Assembly (NCBI GenBank): GCA_017165825.1
Contig: CM029383.1
Span: 4,283,414-4,347,413 of the forward strand
DNA: 64,000 nucleotides
From: Hepsetus odoe
Taxonomy: Eukaryota > Chordata > Actinopteri > Characiformes > Hepsetidae
Direction of reading: 5' to 3'
Numbering within the stretch: the first letter of the stretch is position 1; each line of letters begins with the position of its first letter. Positions 33,774 to 45,169 of the stretch are shown here, piece after piece. Made by a program: the position numbers and the translations under genes. Under the pieces are notes generated by a model. The model was given only the letters and a program-made list of their open reading frames with translations, was not told the origin of the DNA and did no database searches.

Positions 33774-33845
33774 TGCTGAAACCCAGGATCCAACTGGGGC
33801 CTTTAGAACTTCAGTCTAACGCTCTCCCAACTGAGCAATTTCGGC
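33774..33845 (-). tRNA. tRNA-Phe(GAA)-like sequence, probably a pseudogene
   Basis: On the minus strand: acceptor GCCGAAA against TTTCAGC (one mismatch), D-arm GCTCAGTTGGGAGAGC, anticodon arm TTAGA-CTGAAGT-TCTAA with anticodon GAA, T-arm CCCAG-TTGGATC-CTGGG, discriminator A. It is a clear tRNA-Phe relative. Against function: the T-loop reads TTGGATC instead of TTCGATC, which removes the conserved C of the B-box, the acceptor has one mismatch, and the variable loop is one base short. It sits 12 bases beyond the SINE A head at 33762 but is a separate sequence. Confidence 0.7.
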
Positions 33846-33849
33846 CAAT

Positions 33850-36010
33850 GCCTTAAGAGTGCCACTGTTGGTATACACATGCCCTCACCCACTAGTCGAT
33901 AATATGGAGAAGGGAGACTATATCACTTTTTTCCACATCGCCAGACCAATTTCTGTGGTTTTATCACCTCTTAAATGCTCAGTCATCTTTGTAATGAGAT
34001 TTTATCACACTGCAGCTCTACCATATTATCCCATTTCTATGTAGTTGTGTGTATTGAGGTTCCTGACTGTGTATAATTTCAACCCAATTTACCAATGTCT
34101 TACACACAGATCTAAAGACAGGTCTCATTTTGTAACAATGTCTGGTTGAAGGGACTGAAACTGCTTCCATCCCCCAGTGATACACATTTTCCCCTTGATC
34201 TAAAACTGAGGTCCACTGGGATTGCTGAAGATTTCTATCCACACAGTTCATTAGGATGTTAATTACTTAATTGTATCACACAGAACACCTGTCTGGAAGC
34301 ATCTGCACTCATTATTTTCCACACTCATTTATTCAGGCTTTCGTTTGATTATCTCACTGCCACTGGTACAGTGCAAAAAAGTGCACTCCAGCCATTGCAT
34401 GAACTGATGAATGGGTTTAGTTTCATCAGCAGCATCAAAGGTATGGAAATGAACTCTCTCTCACTCTCTGTGCTTTTCTGTTTGCTTTCTGTCTGGATCA
34501 TATATATGCACCGTATATACTCCGTATATTTCTGCAATAACAGCTTCAAGACATTTACAGTAAGCAGTAATTGCAGTCTTTTGGTTCAATTTTGACCCAT
34601 TTCTCTTGACCAAATGGAGACTATGGTCAAGTTCAAATACTTCATGAGATCAGGAGTCAGGAATTCAGTTTTCTTTTTCCAGAAAACAGTTTTTGACCAA
34701 TGAGACTGATTTCTCCTCTGATATCTCCTGGTACAATGCTCCATTCGTGTTGCCTTCAGTGATGTGTATTTTCCAATACTGTTTAGAGAAACATCTTATA
34801 CCCTCATACTACCCTCATACACCCTTCACTGCTGGTATGTATTTTATGGTTTTTCCAAAAATGTCAAGCTGAATTATTAGTTATAATTTATAACTATAAT
34901 TTATAAGTTATAACTTTTATTCTTTGTTCTGTCTCATGAGAGGATGTTGTTTCAGAACATTCCTATGCTTTTTATAAAGAAGCTTTGTTTGGGCTCTTTG
35001 AACAGAAGTGTGGTTTAGTTCTTGTTGTTTCTTATTGTTAATGGTCATTCCTTCTACTTTCAAAATGGCCACTGTTTTCTTTACATTATATAACAGTATA
35101 TATATATATATATATATATTGGGTGAAAAAATTCTGGTTAACATTTGGCCTGATATATGGATGCTTACATCATACAGGCCACCTTCCTTTTCCTTTCTCT
35201 CTCCCTCTCCCCGTCTTGGCTGTGGACATGGTGCAGAGCTTCAGAATGCTATGAGGTGGTGGCAAATGCCTCTGTTCTGTGGCAGTAAACAGAGGTGGAG
35301 TGGGTAAACAGTGGGCCATCAGGGGCTCGTCAGGCCTGGAGCTCAAGAGACTGTCCTGCAGTGGGGTGGGAACGGGGGGTTAGCAGGAGAGTGCTGTCCG
35401 ACTTACACTCACACAGCAGCCAATGCCGTATATCACACAGGCGAGGGACATATTTACCCTTAACAAGCGCAGGGGGGTGAAGTAGGATCTCAGGTTAAGA
35501 TCAGCCACAGCACTGAAGGCGCTGTGTGCTACTTTAGTCTTCCTTCTGTTTTACTTCATTTAGCTTTTTTTTTTATCTTATCATTCTCACTCTCACTTTT
35601 TTCATGTGTGCTGGAACTGTGGGCTTTTTTTCCTTCCTGTTTCTTGATTCCCACATCAGAAGTTTCTCTCCTTATCTGTGGCATGGTGTGTCAACAGGCC
35701 AGGCTCTGCAGATACTTCCCAGGCCATCTGGATTCCAGGCTGCTGCCAAAGTCCAGACGAGCAACCATGCATGGACTGTGTGCCTAAAGTTACAGGAAAA
35801 ATCCTCACGCTAAATGATCTTTAAGCCTTATCTTGACAGAACAAAAAACCTTCCCCTAAACTACTAATCTCAGCATAATTAAATGGATAAATAATGGTTA
35901 ATGGTTAATTTCCAGTGATGGTAATACGAACCATCAAAGGTGTTCAATGCCTCTAAGAGCTCCTTTACAGGAAGTTATTAGACCAATTGGTTAGAAATAT
36001 ATTAGTTTAA
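33850..36010. other. gene-free stretch, one TA microsatellite
   Basis: A TA run lies at 35096-35120. 35200-35500 is more GC-rich than its surroundings, with no exon signature. Open frames up to 99 residues look random. Confidence 0.45.
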
Positions 36011-36011
36011 A

Positions 36012-36013
<2 letters not shown>

Positions 36014-36084
<71 letters not shown>
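36014..36084. repeat. TA microsatellite, ~35 units
   Basis: An uninterrupted TA tract of about 70 bases, the longest pure dinucleotide array in the window. Confidence 0.95.
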
Positions 36085-36088
<4 letters not shown>

Positions 36089-36089
36089 T

Positions 36090-37660
36090 ATAATATATTA
36101 TAACAGAAAGTGTTTTTCTTTTTTATTTGCTTGTACCAAATATTGTCATTATCAGAAAAAAAATCTAATAGGTAAGTAACTTTATAGGTGAAAGGAGAAA
36201 ATGTGTATCTTTTAATTTATCATAAGGATTATCATATGCGAGCTCATTACAAATTGTAAATTTGTAAAAACAAAAAAATACAAGGTTTTTTTTCCCAGTA
36301 GCAGCAATATGTGTTTAGAAATCACATATTTAAAAAAAAAAAAAAAAAAAGTTTTATTTTTGCCTTCAGGCTGTGATTTTTAGCAACAATACAGGCAGTC
36401 ATTTTTAGGGAGCAATTACTTTCTCCTTGCGACTCTTCCATACGGCATTGCTGCTCAGTCCTGACGGTGGCCTCATGAACATTAACGTTTTGAGAGAAGC
36501 CTTAGATCATATGTATACAGACATAGAAAATTTGAAAGTGATTACAGGCTCTCAAGCATTATTTTTAGTTCACCGATTAAACTCCTGCTATTAACATGGC
36601 CTAGCATCTGCTATTTAGCCCCCTAGTAAACTTTCGTCCTGCCAGAATACTGCGATGTTGTGATGGTGGTGTTTGTCACTAATTCAGAAAGGAACACATC
36701 TATACATTCATTTTTACAGACGATGGAACACTTTAAGACAATCGCTTGGGTGCTTTTTCTTTAAAGCAATGCTTAAACCCCCATATTTTCTAAGGGCTTT
36801 CATTTTCCGTCTCCCTCCAGTTAATATTATCTGTGCCCTCCTCTGCTCTCCAGCAGCTGATTTTCTTTTCTTCCTATATTGATTAGATAATTACGGTGCT
36901 TCTGTAAACTGGCCTTGGGTTTGACAAAGGCACTACATAAATTAAACTTATTATTATTACCTCTTCAACACAAAAGGCAATTTTTCGGATGGTGAAAATG
37001 CTACATTATTTTATTTGCCCTCTGTTTGATTTTTTGCGAACTTTCACAGTCGACTTGAACTCACTCTATCATTATTGTCTACCGTATTGGCATGGTGACA
37101 ACCAGGATGATGGATTGGCTGTGTTCCAGACATGTTTTATAACAAACGTGTGGTACTGCATCTTCAAAAGCAGCTCTAACAGAGTTACAGACATGGCATG
37201 TCTGCAAAAACGCTCATTAAGTTTAATACTCTGAAAAGACACGTTTTCATGCTGCTTTCACTTTTTGCATAATGGATAGGAATCCACATAAAGTCATTGT
37301 TTGCACATTATGTGAGAAGCAAAGGATGTCTTTCTGCACTTGAAGACATTCTGCCTGTCACACCTGTGTCACATGCAGTGTGTAAAATTAAAATGACTGG
37401 ACATTTTCTATGTTCTCTCTAGTTTAGTCTCTATTTTCTTCCACTCATTATAATTGACTCTTCCAATCATATATTACCACCAGCACTTGTAGGGTGAAGC
37501 ACATCAAATCATTGGACAGTTCAACAAGCTTGGAGGAGAACATTAACAGCCAGTTTGGTTTGGGAGCAATGGGCTCAACCAGGGTAAAACAGAACCAATG
37601 CTCTCTTGGACTCCCAAACAAATATGGTTGGGGAATCTTCAGGGATTGAACAAGTGCAGC
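36090..37660. other. gene-free stretch
   Basis: A poly-A run lies near 36330. 36400-36900 is repeat-free and could hold regulatory DNA. No exon was recognised. Confidence 0.45.
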
Positions 37661-37663
37661 AAG

Positions 37664-37922
37664 GGGCAGTGGTGGCCTAGTGGTTAGGGAGTTGGCACCG
37701 CATCAGAAGATTGTGGGTTCAATTCCCTCACATGTAGGTTGCCCTGAGGTACCCCTGAGCAAGGTACCGTCCCCGTCACTGCTCCCCGGGTGCTTTCAAT
37801 AGCTGCCCACTGCTGCACGGTGTTTGTGTGCATGGGTTAAAAGCGGAGGTCTAATTTTGTTGTGGTTCACGCTTGCTGTGCTGTGACATCGCAATGACAA
37901 GGATTGTCACTTTCACTTCACT
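37664..37922 (+). repeat. tRNA-derived SINE, family A (well preserved)
   Basis: ggggcagtggtggcctagtg head, gtgggttcaattccc B-box, gaggtacccctgagcaaggt body, and tail with caatagctgcccactgctgc, tgtggttcacgcttgctgtg and tgtcactttcacttcacttt. The most complete family A copy here. Confidence 0.9.
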
Positions 37923-38281
37923 TTAAAGTGCAAGAAACGTAATTATGGCAGGACAGCACACACGTGTGTAAAATGATTATAAAAGCCCAAGTCTTGCTTT
38001 AGTCTGTTTTGGTTGTATAGCTGATTCTGGATGGTTCTGAATTATGTGCCCTGAAATCTACCCAACCTATCTTTTTATTGCTTGTAAGCTACATGGGCTT
38101 CACAGTCCAAAACTAAAGGAGCAAATATATAATGACTGATCCTCTACCAGAGGGGAGCCCTCAGGGCATTGCAGGTCTTCGAAAAGGTTCAGATGATTTC
38201 TAGGAACTGTAAAATACATCAAATACAATTCAGCTTCTTTTTACTCAACCAGTTTATATGTAAAATCTACAAGGACTGCAG

Positions 38282-38332
38282 TCTTCTTCTAGCTGCTCCC
38301 ATTAGGGGTCATCCGAGCGAATGATCTGCAGG
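38282..38332 (-). mobile_element. 3'-end scrap of the RTE-like LINE
   Basis: cttcttctagctgctcccat then taggggtca matches the very end of the LINE copies at 49863 and 54912 on the minus strand. Only about 50 bases remain. Confidence 0.6.
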
Positions 38333-38339
38333 TACTACT

Positions 38340-39705
38340 CCTGTTTTATTTAAGTTTGGCTGGAAGTGAAAATCTTTAAATACCCAAAGGAAATTTGTTT
38401 GTTCAAGTTTTTATTCTGTAGTATCTAGGTAGATAAATTCACAGGAGCTCTCCCATTGGTTAGGGCTTCAGGAGTTGAACTCATGTGCCTAATGCGACAC
38501 ATGCACCATGCACAAATCATTACACAATGAAGGAAAAAGCACTACATCCTGCCTTATGATGGACAAACAGAAGCTCTGGGCAGCTGAAGTCCACTCTGTC
38601 TATAAGGACAAACAGACTGCCAAACACAAGAAAAATCAAAAGAAGGTAAACCCCATTGAATGAGGTGAAAGACTCACAGGGGTGTAGTAAATGGAAACAG
38701 AGCAGTGGAAGGGAGGCTGAACAAGGGAGGTGGGGGCAGAGAAAGAGTGATTCAGAAGAAAGAGCGAGTGATTGAGACAGCCCAACGTGAGACAGCTCGG
38801 CGTGGGCTTGTGGGATTGACGGCAGAGGTGGTTGTTGTAGGGGGGTGATGGAGGGAGAGAGAAGAAGGGAGGGTTTAGGTCAGAGCTAGAGAGTGATTAC
38901 ACCAGCAGGAGAGATCTGATCCTGCGATTCATCACTGCACTCTCCCTTCCCCCTTCCACCCTTCTTCTCCTGGGTTAGTTTTTCTACAGTCAAATGCTCT
39001 GCTTCACCTTTGGGGCCAAAAATACATTTAAACAATTTTCCCCTTTCCGCAGTCAGTCAGTCAGGAGACATGATGTTTGGGGCTTCTTGAGATTTGCACG
39101 GAAGCTACAAGGATAATTGTGTTAAGCAATAAAAGCTTGTAGGAAAAGCATGGACCAGATTAAATGTTTACTATTGTTTTAAGCAATGGGATCTTCCATT
39201 GTCCATTTTTACAGAACACGATCTGGCTATTCCTGACCAAACCCCTTGGCTAAAGGACCAATTTATAGGCCACTGGTTGTACTGGGGCACAATGTAGACC
39301 AATCTCTATGCTTGACAGTTGTGGGGCCGAACAGTATGCTTTAATGGTCCAAGCACAATCAATTAAAAACTCTTTTTTGTGCAAAAGAACTGCTGTAAAG
39401 TCATAAGTGCTTTTGACATAAATCTTCCTCCCAAGCCTTCTCACTGATCAGTGTAGGCTTTTAATTTTAAAAATTCCACACACATGTGTGAAAGCGTTTG
39501 AGACAAAAACAAGTTCCTGTTTTCACATCATGGGTTCATTCCTAGTTAAAATGCTTTCTTATTGTAATTAAGAACTATTCAGGTAACTGCACTTAAGAAC
39601 TTTCTTCTTAACTGTACTTAAGAACTCAATTTTTCAGAGAATTAATGGCCAGACCTCTGAACATTTTCTGCAACTTCCTTTAGTCTTAATGTATTTAAGA
39701 GGAAT
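38340..39705. other. gene-free stretch, nothing recognised
   Basis: A purine-rich stretch lies at 38690-38900. No exon or repeat head. Confidence 0.45.
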
Positions 39706-39710
39706 TACCT

Positions 39711-39711
<1 letters not shown>

Positions 39712-39765
<54 letters not shown>

Positions 39766-39790
39766 GTATATATATATATATATATATATG
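39712..39790. repeat. CA / TA compound microsatellite
   Basis: About 24 CA units followed by TATATG and TA units. Confidence 0.95.
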
Positions 39791-39794
39791 TGTT

Positions 39795-42735
39795 TGTATA
39801 TTTGCATTATTGCACCACATCATCAAGGCCAATTTAAATATATTACTAAATCTGAAAAGGATGTTTGGTTCAGGATTTTATAGGCTGACTGCAAATTGAA
39901 GGCTTGTAAAGAATATGTTCAAATTAAGATGGTTAAAATGGTTAAATAGCCTTTGAATTATACTAATGTGGCGTGACCTCCAGTTCACTTTGCACACAGA
40001 TGGTAGAAATGTCCTTCAAAGAGCAATTTTTTACTTTTGTGCAGTACATGACGATGCATGTACTTTTTTTTACTTTTCCTGAGTACATTGAATCAGTTCC
40101 TCTATTTTTACAAGAGTCATTGTTTACACAGATATCTGTACTTCTGCTTAAACAAAAAATGTATGAAAATAAAATACAATCATGTTGGTGTATTAAGTTC
40201 AGATGTTGCTCAATTTATTACTGTCTTTTAGTGGCCGATATGTTTGGTGGTTAGTGCTAAATGTTACCCTTTCTCTGGCTGCTTCATGGATGACTTGCTG
40301 TTGAATAAACGTTTCTACTTTATGCGCCCCAAGGCAGGCGCCCCAGTAAATTGGCTCTGGTGACACCCTTATCGGTGTTTTTAATGAGCTGGATCAGGTG
40401 TGCTGGTCTAGTGAAAAGTTGAAACTGTCCCCAGGAGTAGGATTAAGAAACTGCTCTGTGTGCCATCCGGGGTCAGAAACCTGATTGGGATTACTAAACA
40501 ACGTGGCTTGAGAAAAGCATGGAGATTATTTAAGCATGCAGTCAGGAAGATGCTAATCTGTGCCTAGAGGCATTTGGCATTACTCGTTAGTTACATTAGC
40601 ACCCTAGTTCCAGCGCTAAGTTAAAGATGCAATCTTAGACATTAAGCATGGCTTGATCTTTGGGTTAATGACTTCAAAAAAGTGTCATCTTGACCAAATG
40701 GTTCACCATTAAACATGAAGTTACTTAAATACAAGCAGTGTTAAAGAATGTAACTGGGTTCGGCCTTTAGTTCCATGTTTGGAAAGCTTGTGGTTCTCTG
40801 GAACACTTCTGTACAATGGAGATTTTAGGTGCTCAAATATAGGTGATTACCGGCAATCACTGTCCCGGCACAGCCTGGTAGCTGTTAAGAGATTTGAGCT
40901 GTTCCCCAGATTTGACAGCAACCTGTTTTTTCATTTTGATCAACATTTTTCACTAATGTGTGTCTTCAGTTCTGTTGGACCAGCATCACTGCTGGCTCCT
41001 CATGAAGCTGCAAGAGAGGCTGGCAAGAGTGTGTAAATATATTTGTATATATTTACTATATTTGTAAAGCCTAATTTGTAAAAGAATCTAAAATGGAGCA
41101 TTGTTTTTGTTTAATACCTTTATGGGTTTGAGGTCTCTAGAATGTGGAAAATAGTAAAAATCCAAAAAATGTCCCTGAATGGCACCGCTGCCCTGTTTTT
41201 GGGAGAATGCAAGTTCAGTGCCTTGTGATTTCATAGCCACCCAAGTCCAAGAGAAACCTCACTAAGAAAGCATGGGCTTATGGTAACTAAAGCAACAGCA
41301 TTTGCTTTGTTCCCCTGAATTGTGATGAACTAGCCAATGATATTTCACTCTTTTGACCCATTCCTGCACAGGTGATCAGTCCTAGCTGTTGGGAAATTGG
41401 GTGAACTGTGTGTTTTGAAGCTTCAACAATGTTCAAAGCACATCAAACTAAAAACAGGGAAAGGTTTTCATGGCATGGCCGCTTCCTTATGGGTGTGCCA
41501 TGTGTTTTTGCTGACTGCATTCATTACAGTGATCCAAAACACCTTACAGAATTGGAATTCCCAGCTTGAATGAGTGGCAGATGCATTACACACACCTAGG
41601 ACCCTTGGGCTGCAGCTACTTACCATAAGCCACAGACTATGGTTCCTTCATTAAGTGGTGGTGTTAGTCTATGAAACAAGCGTGCAGCGACGCATTTGAT
41701 GTATACTGAGCCAGACTCAGGGGAGGATTTCTTAAACAAGCTCTCTGTATGAGGGCTTGTTATGCAGGAACTGCTGTTTTTCATGGTGTAGCAGGTGGCA
41801 GGATTATTTACACTGATCCTCAAGACCTGTAGTTAAGGTTTAAGATGGGGAAATGCGCAGTGGCATTCTTGTTCTTTTGACACCATGCAGTGGGCCTAAT
41901 TACTGCCGTAAACTAGAGGCTTACTATTCTAATCGTCCTGTGGTGTAACCTTTTAAAAGATCATTAAACCGATGTGAGACTTCTCAAGACAGGTCTTCGG
42001 GAAAAAAAAATTTTTTCTGAATAGTTTTGCCCAAATTAAGCTCAGTCCTGCTCCTTCCCAGGTTAGGTTTGAAGGCTTCAGACAAAAAAATAAAAAATAA
42101 AAAATAATACCAGTCTGACACACCCATAGAAAGCTCTATAATCTTGCCATTTCCAGGCGGGGATAGAGCCTACACAGTCTGAAGCCCTGTATAAACTTCA
42201 CATGGCTGTCAGTACACTGGGCCAGAAATCCTATACAAACTGCTTTTCCCCAGCTGACAAATCCCTCTCGCCAACCCTCTCCCCATGAATCTGCCTGCGA
42301 TGCACAAGCAAGCCATCGATAATATGCTTGCGCAACGTGCACATACACACACTCTCTCTCTCTCTTTCATTCATCGGCAGGACATGTGGTCATACATAAA
42401 ACTCAGATATGGCTTTTACATTGTTATCGCCATTATGGAAGGTTTGCTTGCAAAATTTAAATCAAATCTTATTCCACTGACTTTTAAATTATCTGACTCT
42501 TATCTAACTCAGTCAGAGTGGTTTGGGGGGAAATGGTAGAGAAACTTGACCGAAATGGACCGAATTTCTTTGCAGAAACCAGGAACCAGGTGTAAAGGTT
42601 TTGAACCACAATAGAATAGGCGTTTTTCAAATATATTAATATGCTTTTGTCTAAGAATAATAATAAAAAATAAAACCCTTAAAAATTTAATTGATCCCAA
42701 ACAGATTAGCCCTTTTTTTCTCATGGGTAAGAGAC
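39795..42735. other. gene-free stretch, nothing recognised
   Basis: 2.9 kb with no exon, SINE head or transposon end that I can support. A short CT run lies near 42352 and an A-rich stretch near 42083. Confidence 0.45.
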
Positions 42736-42738
42736 AAT

Positions 42739-42793
42739 CACACACACACAAACATACACACACACAGACACACACACACACACACACACACAC
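42739..42793. repeat. CA microsatellite
   Basis: Imperfect CA array with a few AA and GA interruptions. Confidence 0.95.
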
Positions 42794-43189
42794 CGAGCCG
42801 AATACATACTAAATGTGTCTGGATTAAAACTGTCTCTCCTTGTTTCACTTTTCTCTCCAGTTGTTCCTTAAACACCTGTGAATCGATATTGCTCGGTTAT
42901 CATTAACTCCATGTCGGAGCTCATGGGTCATGGCACTTCACCCAGCCCTCTTCTCTGCCTCAGTGCTCACAAATTTGATCAATCCTTCAGCTCCTTCTAA
43001 CACCTCCATCACAGCTGGGATTCATCAGCTGTGTATTAGGAAAAAATAAAGACAAAAACCAAAAGCACTGGGCCCTTTCTCCAGATTGATCTCACAGCAA
43101 CACTATATTGTTTCTTTGAACGCATTTTTATACAACATCTCAAATTTTAAGATTGCTGTTTTTGCCGACTGCAGAAAGCTGCACTATTT

Positions 43190-43990
43190 TTGGTGGCGCG
43201 AATGACTGAGGCAGCTCCAGCTGTCAGCAAAGTGAATGCTGCTTTGCCATTGTCAGTACCTGCGCTTCACATCCACTTACCCTGAGGTGGAAGTGCTCTC
43301 AGGGGAGCGTATCCTGGGGGAAGATACGCTCTTTTTGTTGCAGGCATGAAGTCGTCAAATGCAACTCCCCCCTTCCACCCCATTCTCCCCATTCCATGTG
43401 CTCCGCCAGCAGAAGCCATTGCATTTGTCACCATATTTTCTGTTTCGACTATGTGAGTAAAGACGAAACACTCCTGGGAAATGTGTGCAAAAGTCAGCCC
43501 CGAAGCTCACGAGGGAGTACGGATATGTAGGAGCGATTGCTCCATTAAGGCCCCTGCTATTTGCCTGGAAACGGCAGTAATCGTCATTTATGAGGAATCA
43601 CAAGTGTAGGGGGAGACTTGAAGCTGAAATTTCCACTCCTTTTCCCTTTTCTAAGAGAGCGGAGTCCCAACAAGTCATGAAATCTAACACTGCCATCTAC
43701 TGATGGGACTTAAAATGCATCCCCACAGGCGTCTGCTCGGAGATTGCTTTGGAAAGGGGGTGGAGGGTGGTCTTGTTGCATGTTAGATGTAAATGAGAGA
43801 GCATGTTCTATTAAGGATCTGCTCAGATGCCCTTGGCGCCCCTCTATTGGGAGTTGATGCCGCAGAAGCGAAAAGACAAAGTTGGGGTGCCAAAAGTGCA
43901 GGTCACGCCGACTTGTCTCTGCTGCACAGAGAAAGAGAAAGGACATAAAAACAGAGAGGAAGTGCTTAGTCACCAAGCAACTACATTTTA
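43190..43990. promoter_or_regulatory. candidate conserved non-coding region
   Basis: Repeat-free 800 bases with higher GC than the surroundings. The part at 43500-43610 (gattgctccattaaggcccc, gtcatttatgaggaatcaca) looks like a typical vertebrate conserved element. Short frames on both strands lack splice or domain evidence. The assignment is speculative. Confidence 0.3.
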
Positions 43991-43999
43991 TGGCACAAG

Positions 44000-44850
44000 A
44001 CCTCTCTGGCTAAATTACTGAACGTAAATCCCAACACTATGCGCTTGTGCTTTTCGCACACCTCTCATGCCTGGATTTTTTGTTACAGTGAGCTTTTAGC
44101 TCTTCAGTGGCTTTGGCGACTGAGCCAGACAGAGTGAACCTGGCAGATTTTTTAATACTTCACTCTTTTTATATAGTTTGTTATAGTTCAACAACCGTGT
44201 CTTATAAAACAGTGGATTCCTAAAGCTGAGGAACTCTTGCTCTGCATGTTTTAGTGTTTTCCCTGCTCCAAGGTCTTAATCAATTTCACATATCATTTTG
44301 GCCATCTGTTCACATTGATACAGCCTTTGTTATTTTAATACTTTTATACTTTTAGTGTTTAAATTCCCCCATTAATAAATCTGAGCTTAAATGAAAAACT
44401 GTTCTCCAAGGTCAGTATTCATTTTTATGTTATTTTACACTTGAATACGTGTGCACATGGGAAGCGTTCATTGTTACTAGTCAAGCCATTCCTGTCTTTC
44501 CTGTCATTCAAATCCATCAATCAATCAATTCAAAAACAAGAGCATTAGGAAAAAGTTTTCTGTTAGTAGCTGGCTGCTCAGTTTTAACATCTTGTCCAGC
44601 AGAAGGTCATTCTGGAGTTTGTCTATAGAAATATGTTTAGGTTACTATTTAAAAAATGATAAGCATTTCATAACGATACTAGACTATCCTAGTGCGGCAA
44701 AAAAGAGGGATATTGAGGACTAGGAAAGACCTACAAAAAACTACTCACAACAGTGGCTCCACATTGGCTAAAAGCTATACGCTGTAGAACCTGTTTAATA
44801 ATCTGACACTGGACTTCACTCTAAGTTTTAAGAATTCTAATGTAACTGTA
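44000..44850. other. gene-free stretch, nothing recognised
   Basis: AT-rich, no signature. Confidence 0.5.
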
Positions 44851-44851
44851 G

Positions 44852-45084
44852 GGGCAGCGGTGGCCTAGTGGTTGGGCGTTGGCCTGAGGATCGGGGGTTC
44901 CAACCCCTTCCCAATAGGTTGCCCTGAGGTACCCTTGAGCAAGGTGCCATCCCTGTCCCAATCCTCCCTGCGATGGGCTGGTGACCTGTCCAGGGTGCGT
45001 CCCCCGTCCTCGCCTTGTGTACGCTGGGTTGGACGCCAGCACTCCCCCGCGACCCCATTTGGGACAAGCGGCAGAAAATGGATG
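44852..45084 (+). repeat. SINE family B
   Basis: Same composite as at 29797: tRNA-like head, then gcgatgggctggtgacctgt and gggacaagcggcagaaaatg. An imperfect 12-base direct repeat (aatgtaactgta on the left, gatgtaaatgta on the right) may be its target-site duplication. Confidence 0.88.
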
Positions 45085-45169
45085 TAAATGTACTGTTTTG
45101 TGACTTATTATTGTCATATTGAGTAGATTAAATTTTAAAAATGGTAAAAAATGTGTTCCTGTGACAGGC

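Noticed and set aside
40430..40510. Possible third copy of the 17.1/22.5-kb duplicated segment
   Set aside because: Only a weak match around gtcagaaacctgattggg; block order is not kept.
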